From Magnolia sinica (Eukaryota > Streptophyta > Magnoliopsida > Magnoliales > Magnoliaceae): a DNA stretch of 64,000 nt. The position numbers and the translations under genes are program-made. Positions 43,654 through 54,211 of this stretch are shown one piece after another. The stretch spans positions 25,682,001 to 25,746,000 of the forward strand of contig NC_080581.1 of assembly GCF_029962835.1 (NCBI RefSeq), read 5' to 3'. Below the pieces are notes generated by a model. It had not been told where the DNA came from and ran no database searches. It saw only the letters and a list, made by a program, of their open reading frames with translations. Within the stretch, counting starts at the first letter, position 1. The number at the start of each line of letters is the position of its first letter.

Positions 43654-45966
43654 ATCGCTAAATCCAGAGTTAAAATTAGAAACTTACTAAAAAGGAATCC
43701 TAATCTAGAAATAGTAAGGAAGAGAGAAATTACCAATTTAGAAACCTATCTCAGAATCCTACAAAATAAGAAAGTTGGGTTAGTTTCTAAAAAAAAAAAA
43801 GAAAACTATCTAAAATAGAAAGTTATTTAAATAGAAAATTTATAAAAATTAAAGAAAAACCCGGAATTAGAAAATTCTAAAATAAATCCTAAAAATCAGA
43901 AAAGTCCTAATCTTAAACTAATCCTAAAACCAGTTAACTTCAGGAAACGTAGCCGTCAATCCTCGGCAACGGCACCAAAAACTTGTTCACACCCCAAGTA
44001 CAGGGTTGTGATGTAGTAATAAACTCGGTAAGACCGAGGTCAAATCCACAGGGACTGAAACCTGTACGTTATCTGAAAATAACCAGATCTAGAACTAGGC
44101 TAAGATGAAATCTAAACCAATTGTGATTTGAGGAATAATGGTGAAATATTAATCTAAATTTAAAGAATTCAGAGAAAGGGAACTAGGGATTTAGAGGATC
44201 CACTTGTAGAGATCAAGGAGATCTTATGCCTGCTTCATGGATATTATACTGAACTTACTTGATATAGTTTTCAAGAGATGAAAGGTATAAGAATTAGGTA
44301 TGATTCCATCACAAATCCATGCCTAAGAGACAAGGTAAACAACAGAACTTAGACCAATCCATAACCAACTAAAAGATGTATGAGTGTTAGGAAGGATTCC
44401 ATCATCCAACCATGTCTATGAGACGATGGCGAACTACAGGGTTTCCGAACATCAAAATAAAAGGAAAGGAATTATTCAAGCCATCACAGATCTACTGTAA
44501 TTTAAATCACAACAAACCATTAATGACTAAAAGAATTTCTTAAATCAAAACAGAGTCAATCAGTTCAGTTCAAATCAAACCTGTAGAAGCTCCCATCACG
44601 CCACAAGCTTCACCTCTTAGCCCTAGCTAAGAGGTTTAACTCAACATAATTAGACTAAGTCTCAACATAATTCATAGGAAAAAGAAGAAAAATAAAGAAA
44701 AAATCTATAAAACTTCCAAACACTTCTCTCTCCGCCTCTCTTTCTCTATCTGACATCCCCTATTCAAGCACACCATCTTCTCCACATTTGGAACTCTTTT
44801 TATAGCTTTTGGAGTGGTGAAAATCGAATTTGGGAAGCTATCGCACGCGCAGCGAAAGCCTTTTTGCAGCCAAGTTCGGGGCTTCATAACTCTCGCGTTC
44901 CTTGCGTTATTCCTATAAAATCAATGTCTCTTGGAGGTATTTTGGCTGGCCTACACGATGGATGGTTCAGATCTGCCATATGATCAAAGATGGTCGGCCA
45001 CAACTGCCTGAAAAATCAGATTTCGAGGAAATCCACCCCGTCCATTAGATTGCCCTCGAAATTTCGATAAGAAACGGATGGTTTTTCATGTCCATTGACT
45101 CAGAATCAGAGAAGAAATCATTCAAACATCAATTTGAACATTACAGGGCAGTCCACTTATGGCCTCTGTATCGCGCACATGTGCTTGCATGGGTCCAAAA
45201 GTTCAGCATAGGTTTGAAGAATTCATGGCCCTCTACAAGATGGACGGCTTGGATCATCCGTACGGTCATTCTATGGGGTCCACTAGCATCCGCAAAAACG
45301 GACGCTGTCCGTCCGTAAAACAGCGTCAAACGGCAGTTGCCGTTTTGAGAAGAGAACGCGGGTCAGCGCTGCTGACCCGCCTTACTTGGTTCGGTGCGCA
45401 GCGGCATGTGTGTACCTTATGTACACACACTGTATATACGGGGCCCATTGTGATGTTCTTGCAAAATCCAAACCATTCATTCGATTAATCTCCCTATTTA
45501 AGGCGTTGAGACCAGATTTGAGACAGCTTCAGATATCAGGTGGGCCCAGAATCAACGGTTTATGGGTTGATCTGTCAGTTGAGGTGCTTTTATAGTGATC
45601 CGAGGGCTAAAATTTGATATGTACGGTTAATTTATGGCCCTCAGGCCATGTATAAAGTTTTGAGCCAATCAGATGGCGGGAACTATGTGATCTTGCATTC
45701 TTTACCAATTTCGGGCCTCTTTAACGTGAATGACTTGATTTCCTCGGATCCCTGAATGTAAATTCTTCAGTCTTGGTTCTCTGGAGTGCGTCCCTTGTTC
45801 TGGTAACTTCGGAGTGTCAAATCCATGCTTTTAGTGCTATTTTTCAGTCCACGCTCCTGATTGCATCCTGCAATAAAAACACAATTAAAATATGACATTA
45901 AGCATTATCATGTACGTAATATCAGGCAATAACTGGGGTCTGATATGTAATTTTAGACCCTCAACA
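43654..45966 (-). mobile_element. Athila-type gypsy fragment: LTR, tRNA-Asp primer site and leader
   Basis: The LTR (43984-45966, about 1.98 kb) runs tgttcacacccc to gaccctcaaca and is a relative of the solo LTR at 54212-56474. At its left edge, after 6 bases, the minus strand has the tRNA-Asp primer site, so the element reads leftward. The remaining 43654-43960 is leader. The far end is lost at the Tekay junction. The right end abuts LTR-A3 sequence at 45967 (ccaagacagacccatcaag also at 11890). Confidence 0.85.
43961..43977 (-). other. Primer binding site for tRNA-Asp
   Basis: The minus strand reads tggtgccgttgccgagg, which differs from the complement of the plant tRNA-Asp 3' end (TGGCGCCGTTGCCGGGG) at two positions, both transitions. 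tRNA-Asp priming is typical of Athila/Tat lineages. Confidence 0.85.
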
Positions 45967-47163
45967 CCCAAGACAGACCCATCAAGTCCAATATTCGACA
46001 TGTTTTGGGGGTACAGAAACATCAGGGTGTATTTCAACGGTAACCATACTATTCTCTATACTATGGCCCGCCAGAAGGTCGGATTAACTTCATTTTTTGA
46101 CTCAATGCCTAAAATGATCTGGTGAACAGGTTAGATGGTGTGGATTAGATCAGTGAATCAAGGTGGGGCCTATAGGAGTGGCCCACCCAAAACCACTCTT
46201 TCCCTTTCCTTTTTTTTTTTTTGCATTGGCACACCCCATTGTCCTCACGCTTCACTAATAATGTCCAGTGTCCCTGGACCCTATACGGTTGCATATTCAT
46301 CAAGGTGGGTCCCACATGGGCGTGGCTTACTTAATCGTTTGATATTTATGTTTTGTCATCATTGTTAAGGAGGGCCCATTTCGCTTAGACGGCCATGGGG
46401 TCCATTTGAGGAACGGCTTGGACATCACATACATCAAGGTGAGTTACATCCGGGTGGGCCACACGGATACATCATCACACCAAAGTCTTGAAAGAGAGAG
46501 GGGGAAGAAAGACAAAGAAGCACCCACCTTAGATCTTGGACTTCTTCTTCCACCAATGTGATCTAGAGCTCCAAGGGAACAAGATTCAATGGTTGGGATT
46601 GATTTTGGAGGGTTAGATTTGGGGAGTGGAAAGCTTGCAAAAGAGTTAGAAATGGAGAGCTCTCATGGATGTGGGGAGCTCCCTCTTGTTAGGAAAATAA
46701 GAAAGAAAGAGGGAGGGAGAGAGATAAGAGAGAGAGAGAGATGTGATGGCAATTAATGAGTTTGACTTATGGGAAAAACGGAAGGGGTGGTTGCTTGTAA
46801 GGGGTTAGGGCTAGGGTAGGGTGATGTCACCCCTAGGGTGACATCATAGTAATTATATTTCTTGGAAAGTACAACAACAGGGATAGGTGGGTCCCACGAT
46901 CAAGCGATCAACGGCCGAGATAATGCATGGGCTGGATCTCATAATCTGAGCATCTCATTGATGCACAAGACGTGTCGTCTGAATCGCGGCGACGGCGCGG
47001 TCACAATGACATAGGTCTCGTTTTGATTTGGCTCAGGTTTACAGGATGTGACTTAAGAGCATGCGCCAATGCTATCTACACGTCGCTGGTCGTCGAAATT
47101 CGACTGGGAGGACCACGGAAGTTTATGGAATGGTACGGGATAGGATACGGGTCTTACATCTTA

Positions 47164-47224
47164 CCTGAGGTTGCTCAAACTAGCTCGGTTGGAATCAAGG
47201 GATCTGTTGGATAAATCGCTCTAG
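47164..47224 (+). pseudogene. RLK exon 1d: activation segment after LTR-A3
   Basis: Directly after the second tctta duplication the kinase continues PEVAQTSSVGIKGSVG, then TAA where the family has Tyr (G-Y-I-A-P), then I-A-L and the first base of the Glu codon. The exon ends at 47224 before gtaaca. This proves that the two kinase pieces 17.8 kb apart belong to one gene. Confidence 0.93.
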
Positions 47225-49279
47225 GTAACAATTTTATCTATTACCTTATTTAATTATTTGTATATGAATACATAAATATGAACAAAAACACACACCCACC
47301 TAGTCTGGCTATTGGCTTCGCAGGAGAGTATAGGAGGTGCCAGCAAAGTAGGGTGGGCTTGGGTAGGCCCACTGTGATATGCATCTGAAATCTATTCTAA
47401 CCAATAGATGCATTAGCCCATGTTAGGCTCTAGGTCAAAAAATAGACTCGTTTCTGATTTAGGTGAGCCATTCCAAAGGAAATAATTGGGGAGATGGTGC
47501 CCACCATTGTTAATTTCTATATGGCCCACTATGAAATCCACTCCGATCATTAGATATGTCATCCCGAGTAAGATTGGGGGCCAAAAATCAGGCTGACCTA
47601 TGATTCAAGTGGGCCACATCAAACTAAAAGTTGGGAGAGGACAACCCTTAATTTTTACTGGGTCCACTACCATGATAATATGAAATCAACTCCAACCATT
47701 AGCTTACACACTAAAATAAGGCCCAAGGCTCAAAAGGCAGACCCATCCGTGATTCAGGTGAGCCATACGAATTGAAACACAGTTTGGAAGGTGAGTGTTT
47801 TCCCATGTATTATTTCCAATTGTGTGGTCTACCTAAATCGTGGAAGGGGATGTTTTTTGGGCCCTGGTGTGAAATAAGGTGACAAAACTTGTGATTCGGG
47901 TGGATTTCAAATAAGCATCCAATCCATGCAATAGATTGGCCCCATCACAAGGATTGCCACATGAAAAAATCAACCATCAAATAATTGAGCAAGTCTATTT
48001 ATCAATGGATAGCCATTGTTTTTTTATTTTATTTTTATTTTTATTTATTTTATAGATGTGATCCACCTTATGGGTGGATGAAGCTGATTTTTGTAGTGCA
48101 AATGATCCTCATTGTGGGACTAACCTATTGGATTAGTTGGATGCTGCATTCACTTAAGAGGTTGTAGGTTATTCTTGGGTAGAGCATAACTTGTGGTCCA
48201 ACAAATTGGACATGAAACATTCTCTCTCTACACACCCCCAAAAGGTGAGAGCACACCCCTAGTAATTGTATGGACAAAAAGCTATTCTAGCCCCCTACAT
48301 ATTTTTACACTTAGGTGTGTGGGAAAAGGTAATCCTAGCATGAAGACAATTAATCTTGTGCCAAAGTAAGGCTCATCCAGTCATATGGAGCATCACATGC
48401 TCAGGCGATCACTTCTTTAGGTTCTTAGATGTACTGAAAAAGTACACATGCTATCATGGCATACACAATAAAATCATAGCCATCCATGAGTTGGGACCAT
48501 TTTAAATATGCACTGGGATACGATTATGCTTCCGAGCTGAATAGGTAGATCTATGTACGTTGATCAAGCACGTGTACCTTGAACATGAAATAGTAGTCAT
48601 ATTTTTCTAAGCTTCTAAATTTTCCCATAGGTGTTGTTGATTAATGGAACATTTTACTGTATTGGCATCGTATTTTTATAATGGGTCCCACTTGTTGAAT
48701 GTCGTAGGTTTTTATATGCCCCCACATATGACTAATGCCTATTCATTATATGAGTTCTAGCCCGATCATTCTTGTAATCAAGTAGGTCACCTCTTGTACA
48801 CTGAATGTGGAACACTAGTAAATCTTACCTGAACCTGATTTTATCTGGTTTCAGATCCTGAAAGAATGACCTCAGATTTAAAGGATATACCCAATAAGAT
48901 CTAGATAGACAGAGTTGTGCTCACTTGCACCCCATATTAATCACACCATAACAAGATATAAAGAATTATTTTCTTATAATGTCTTTAGTTAAGATATTTG
49001 TTTCAAAAAATCATTACAATAAGTCTTTTGTTCAGTTGATAATTGACACGTTGAGTTCTTTCACTTTAGTGATAGAGTCTTGATCAAGTTTGAACATCTT
49101 TGTAAGCACTTACAAGTTCATAGCACACCAATATTGATGTTAGAAATTTAGATCCTTAGAATATAAAAAATGCTAATTACTTGTTTAAATAAAATATTCC
49201 CCCTCTCTAAATTTAACCTTTGATATTATTTGTATCCAAATGGTCACTTACATTCTAATATGAGATATATAAATTACAG
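47225..49279 (+). other. Intron of the RLK pseudogene, 2.06 kb
   Basis: Starts gtaaca and ends aattacag, splitting the Glu codon of the APEY motif (G|AA). Introns at this place in the kinase are usual for the subfamily. It contains diverged GGGCC-type dispersed repeat (about 47330-47950: gtgggccac, gaaatccactccgatcattag) and otherwise plain AT-rich sequence with no gene. Confidence 0.85.
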
Positions 49280-49721
49280 AATATGCAATGGGCGGTAAAA
49301 CATGTACACAAGGAGATGTTTACAGCTATGGAATCCTTCTATTAGAGATGATCACTAGAAAGGGGCCAACTGATGACATGTTTATGGACAATCTAAGCCT
49401 TCATCATTTTGCTAAGTTGGCTTTGCCTGAACGAGTAATGGAGATTGTTGAGCCACAACTGCTTTAGAAGACACTGAAGTTACTGAGGGTAATGGAAATC
49501 ATATCAATACAAGAAATAGAATGCATGAATGCTTGATTTTAATGGTCAGAATCGGTGTCTTGTGCTCTTCAGAGTCTCCAGGGGAACGAATGTGAATGAA
49601 AGATGTGGCTTCAGAAATGCATGCAATCAAGAACCAGTATCTTGGGATCAGGATTCACAGAGACATACAAGTTAGATCACAAATGTTGGATGGAGGTTCG
49701 TCTTACCTCAGTCAATACTAA
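49280..49721 (+). pseudogene. RLK exon 2: kinase C-lobe
   Basis: Reads EYAMGGKTCTQGDVYSYGILLLEMITRKGPTDDMF and continues through NLSLHHFAKLALPERVMEIVEPQLL to TAG at 49465, where a short indel shifts the frame. The next frame gives EDTEVTEG, MHECLILMVRIGVLCSSESPGERM, TGA at 49593, then MKDVASEMHAIKNQYLG. The natural stop is probably TAA at 49719. These are the expected subdomains IX-XI and C-tail of subfamily XII. Confidence 0.92.
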
Positions 49722-50345
49722 GTTATTATCGGTAGTTATGTTGAGAAATATTTTCAAACAAAGTTACTTTGTTGAATACATTTCTAAACAAGCTTTGGAT
49801 AGATTTAGTATTGGGTTAAGAGTGTACTTGTATTCATATTGGATATATCAGAAGATGTGTTTCTTTTTCTTTCTTTTATATTATGCTAGACAATGAATTT
49901 AATATGAAAAACACATTATCGTATTATAATAAGAAGAATATTGAGTTATTAAGATGTTTAATTGTTAATATATTTTATGCAAAAGTTTTAAAATTGATGT
50001 TTCAATAGTAAGGAATTAGTTTAGATGTTGGATTGCCAATTTATTATTAGTCAATGAGTGCTTTCATGCGAGCATGGTGTCCTCACTTACTCGGCCTTTT
50101 CTTACTTTCCTTTAGCATTTATGTGATTAAGGTGTGATTTTACTTAGATGAGATAATGCATATAACTTAAAGTCACTACTAGCCAAATGAGGGTTACAAT
50201 CTAAGGTCTGCTAGATATCGTAGAATAATGCTTATAGGTTAGGAAATCATAGGACTCCCCTTTTGGAGTTCTGACATTTATCTCCCACCACTATAATCTA
50301 ATCCCAGCCATAATAAATCTAGATCAACCTTACGTATTAGAAATT
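49722..50345. other. Downstream of the kinase pseudogene, nothing recognised
   Basis: AT-rich sequence that would hold the 3' UTR. No polyadenylation site or element can be assigned with confidence. Confidence 0.45.
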
Positions 50346-50349
50346 TGGA

Positions 50350-51876
50350 TCTAATACCATAGTTAATTTATACACTTTATGGAAGCATGTTCAACAAAAA
50401 TAAAACAATCAAATAAACAATAACCAATAAAATAATCACATAAAGTATAAGATAATTAATGTAGAAAATCCTTGTGGGAAACAATTATGGCACAAAATGA
50501 TAGAAATCCACTATAATTAAAAGCATTAGAGTTTACACCACTCATCTTCTTTGATTACAGCAGAAACCCAATCTCCCCTTACAATGTGCACTTAGAAAAA
50601 CTCTAGCCCCTTGAAAAAATCCTTTCACATGCCCTTAAAAGTGTAGAAAATTGACTCACCTCACAAAACCCTTGCCCTTAGAGAGAAAGCACTCGTATAA
50701 TCTAAGCCCTAATCGAAAATGGAGTTAAATACCACAATTTGTACTAATCAGTGTAACCTGTCAGTCGGACCGAATGAGACCTTCTGTCAAATCTAAATAA
50801 ACCAACTTACATATTTTGGTCGAAATGAAAATGTGTAAATCTTCATAGTGAGAAAACTAAGAAACCTTCCCTAATTCGGTTGAACCGAAAAGACATCGGT
50901 CGAACTGAGATAAGACTTCTCTACACTAGCAGATCGGTAGAATCTAAGGCATCCCACACAATAATCTCCACATTGACTTGCATTATGATAAGTCATCTTA
51001 AAAATCTCCCTTAAAACCTCCACCTTGAGCATAGACTACTCCCAGAATTCTCCACCTAGAATGCATATCCATTTACACCCCTATGTAATGGTGCACAATC
51101 TTAATAATGGATGGAGAGATTGATCAAGCACAAGCAATGCTTGAAATCCCTTTGGTCATCGACTTAGTCAACATATCAGTGGCATCCTTGTCCATGTGGA
51201 TCTTTCGAAAAAGAATCTATTTAGAAGTAATGAGTTCTTGTATCTTATGGAACATCACGTTGATGTGCTTGGTTCTCGCGTAATACACTTGATTCATTGC
51301 TAGATGGATAGAATTCTGACTATCGCAATGTAAATGAATCACCTCTTGCTTCAACTTGAGTTCTCCTATCAGACCTTTCAACCATAGTGCCTCCTTTGAT
51401 GCCTCTGTTGTAACTATATATTATACATCGATTCTAGAGAATTCTATTATAGACTATAACATAAGTCTCCAACATACCGGTCGGCCTGCTAATGTGAAAA
51501 TATATCCTATAGCGAACCTCTTGTTGTCTAGATCACTTGTATAATCTGAATCCACATAGTCGACAACTCCACCTAAAGTTCCATGTCCTTCGAACATGAT
51601 TTTAGTGTCGATTGTGCAGTTAAGATACCTTATAATCTGCTTAACAACATTCCAATGCTCATTTCCTACATTCGCCATATATTTATTGACCGCACTAACT
51701 GTCCGTCAGATATTTGGCATCGTGCAAACCATTACATATATGAGATTCCCCACCATACTTGCATATGATACCCGTGACATATCTGAAATCTCATTTTCTA
51801 TACTTGGACATAACCTTGTTGATAACTCAAAGTGGCTTGCTCAAGGCGTGCTAACTGTCTTAGCACCTTCCTGTTA
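50350..51876 (-). mobile_element. Second Ty1/copia fragment: RT end, RNase H and LTR
   Basis: Minus strand: MSRVSYASMVGNLIYVMVC (RT end), then YLNCTIDTKIMFEG, YVDSDYTSDLDNKRFAIGYIF and AGRPVCW (RNase H, 51678-51454), and the closing IHMDKDATDMLTKSMTKG near 51150. A purine tract follows, then an LTR of about 0.6 kb (50364-50960) related to the one at 4422. Left of the LTR is gatctaatacca (50350-50361), a degenerate Met-tRNA primer complement. It is cut off at about 51876. Confidence 0.8.
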
Positions 51877-51879
51877 GTG

Positions 51880-52920
51880 CACTTATTAGTTAATCACATG
51901 TGTCCATGTGTCGGTAAGTTGGTTGAGCCCTTGGAAACTAAAGATTGAAGACACAAGAGTACATGAAATATCAAGGAGTGAAAAACAGGTAAATCATGAG
52001 GTACCTTGGTGATCCTAACCTTAGACCCAAATAGACTCAAAACAACCTTAAACTCTAGATGATCTATTCCTTAATAGGTAATCTTCATTTGATCATACAT
52101 TGGCCTTAAGATCATTATTTAGACATGCTTAGTTAGCCTATAGAGATTTAGAGTTATTGTAAATTGTATATCCTAAAGACAACAGAACTTTAGATGATTT
52201 CGACTGATCCTCGATCAATCAAGCGAATCCTCAATCGATCGATCGATCGAGCGAATCCTCAAACAATTAATTGAGAATAGCTAAAACAATTAATCCAGCA
52301 ACATTTCTAGCCAAAGTGAAACTAAGTTTGACTGATCGACACATCGATCGATCGATCGAAGGTGCCATTTTAAGCTTATTTATAGTCATTAGAACTCAAC
52401 TTCTTTATAAAGGGCATTTCGACCTTGGGATTTTTGATGATTTTTTTATGCCATTAGAGCTTAGGTGATTCCCCACTCTTAAATCCACTTTTAAGCCTCT
52501 AAACCTTAGAGATTCAAGTCATATTCCTTTAGATTTACCACTCTAATGAGGATTCCAACCTCCATTATGAGGATGCACTTGATCTCCACCATTTTCTAGT
52601 GAATAGACACAATTTCATAGGAAAATCCTTAGTCTATTAACCTTTAGAACACCCATCTAGGTGAATCTGCATTGGATAACAACTATCTATTTAGTTATAG
52701 GATATTCCACTTTCTCCCATTACCTTGGTCATCTCATTAAAGCATCAAAATAAGGTGATTGATCATAGGAGCTGAAGCATCCACATCAACGATCGTGGGA
52801 ACAAATGAGAAGTTAATTCAAGAATAAGAGAGTATTGAAGAAGTATCCCAAGAAGGCGTAATAATGGGGCTCAATCTTGAAATTGCAGTTTTACTGCTAC
52901 AAGCGAAGCTTTAAGATATG
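51880..52920. other. Unassigned sequence with CGATCGATC-rich patch
   Basis: No coding domain. 52195-52365 is rich in tcaatcgatcgatcgatcgag-type motifs like those in the copia LTRs and at 61970-62250, so it is probably part of an unrecognised LTR. Confidence 0.5.
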
Positions 52921-53820
52921 GCTAATGTCCTAGAGGGGGGTGAATAAGACTTTTTAAAATTTAACTAAATAATCAAATTCACTTACTTCTAATATACTTA
53001 TTTAAAGGAATACAAATAAGAAGAAGTCTAAAAATAAAGTCTACTTAGTGAAAGCATCATTTAAGCATTCTATCAAACATGTTTGCTGCAGTAAATAAAT
53101 CAAGTATATTGTTCAATAAAACATAACAGATAGAAATTTAAATCATTTAACCCATTGCATAAAATGTAAAGTGGTTTGGCTACGTGCCTACTCCCGGCTA
53201 ACGCACTCTCTTCTAGAGTGTGTCGGATTTCACTATTTAGATGGAGTTCGTTCGAAACCAAATGGAGCTATTTTATTTTGTGATGTAGCCGAGTTTAGTG
53301 AAGCAGAGTTTGTTTATGTCGACTTAGGTGTGGATATTTGGACTCCTAGTGGAGCATATCTTTTATGCTTTGTATGCCAAGCGAGTGTATCTGCATCCTA
53401 AAGTGAGGTTTCCCCCTTTAAGCTTATCACTTGAGTTCATTAATCTTTGTTGGGGCACAAAAATATTCTATCTTTATCTCTTTGGGAATCTCATTGGCAC
53501 ATGCCTCACCTTAGTGAGGAAATTCCATTGTGTGGATCAACTCCCCAGATTACGCCCTCTATTGCACAAGTTAGCACCCCCAGCCTATCATTGACGTTTT
53601 GTGCACTCTCTCTCCCCTCGAACCATGGGTTGTGCGCTGGGATGGGTTGTGCGCCCCTGCTGGAGATGTGTTGTGCACTCCCTGTTGTGCGCAAATATCC
53701 TTCACACGTGCGAGACGCCTATAAATACCTCTCTCCCATCCTCATTGAGAGAGGACAAAAGTTAAAGAAGCTCAAGAAGTTCCCGGAGTAAGAGAAAAGT
53801 GGAGCCACAGAAAATCCACC
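52920..53820 (+). other. Probable upstream part (U3) of a degenerate LTR
   Basis: No gene is recognised; the 60-115 codon ORFs lack known motifs. tataaata at 53720-53727 is followed by a purine-rich leader, and an LTR end with primer site lies on the same strand at 58338. The distance matches the organisation of the Tekay LTR, so I infer one LTR from about 52.9 to 58.34 kb with the Athila-type solo LTR inside. The 5' boundary is not determined. Confidence 0.4.
53720..53727 (+). promoter_or_regulatory. Putative TATA box
   Basis: tataaata in the context acgcctataaatacctctctccc, a strong plant TATA match. About 100 bases downstream the 60-bp array begins. Confidence 0.55.
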
Positions 53821-54211
53821 CAACTCAAGTTGCCCTGAGAATGTCATTGTGCGGGTGCACAATCGAAGTTATCTATGGCATAACTCAAGTTGCCCCAAGA
53901 ATGTTGTTATGTGAGTGCACAGTCGAAGTTATTTATAGCACAACTCAAGTTGCCCCAAGAATGTCGTTGTGCGGGTGCACAATCGAAGTTATCTATGGCA
54001 CAACTCAAGTTACCCCGAGAATATTGTTGTGCATGTGCACAATCGAAGTTATCTATGGCACAACTCAAGTTGCCCCGAGAATGTCGTTGCGTGGGTGTAC
54101 AATCGAAGTTATCTATGGCACAACTTGAGTTGCCCTGAGAATGTCATTATGTGGGTGCACAATCGAAGTTATCTATGACACAACTCAAGTTGCCCTGAGA
54201 ATGTCGTTGTG
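53821..54211. repeat. 60-bp tandem array, first 6.5 units
   Basis: Exact 60-base periodicity; each unit contains caactcaagttgccc, gaatgtcgttgtg and the hairpin-like ttgtgcgggtgcacaa followed by tcgaagttatctatgg. Because 60 is divisible by 3 and all frames of the unit are open, three overlapping artefact ORFs run through it. The array is interrupted by the LTR at 54212 and resumes at 56475. Confidence 0.92.

Larger units (their letters stand above)
29336..47158. mobile_element. LTR-A3: third giant TG...CA element, in the kinase exon, with nested retrotransposons
   Basis: It starts tgtcacatcccaaactcgg and ends atacgggtcttaca, flanked by perfect tctta duplications at 29331-29335 and 47159-47163. 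Own sequence is 29336-33235 and 45967-47158, about 5.1 kb; compared with LTR-A2 roughly 1.5 kb of its centre is missing where the nested DNA lies. The kinase reading frame continues directly after the second duplication (ARFL | PEVAQTSSVGIKGSVG). Confidence 0.93.
25950..49721 (+). pseudogene. LRR subfamily XII receptor-like kinase pseudogene (EFR/Xa21/FLS2 type)
   Basis: Its parts in order are signal peptide, N-terminal cap, about twenty LRRs, transmembrane segment, kinase domain, and an intron in the kinase as in this subfamily. Family members are plasma-membrane pattern-recognition or development receptors. Host exon sequence lies at 25950-26579, 27421-29335, 47164-47224 and 49280-49721. 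Damage includes in-frame stops at 26154 (TAA in the CRW-x-GVTC motif), 28501 (TGA), Tyr-to-TAA in GYIAP before the intron, and 49465 and 49593; a frameshift near 28973; loss of about 20 codons near 28596; a solo LTR at 26580; and a 17.8-kb insertion at 29336. The frame rejoins exactly after each insertion. Certainly nonfunctional; the original ligand is unknown. Confidence 0.95.

Noticed and set aside
43961..43977. Fragment of a tRNA-Asp gene
   Set aside because: It is only the 3' end complement, placed beside an LTR terminus; a primer binding site explains it.
53799..54178. Repetitive ORFs of 69-109 codons with 20-residue periods
   Set aside because: Unit length 60 leaves several frames open simultaneously; codon choice shows no selection and the array continues into noncoding, interrupted sequence.
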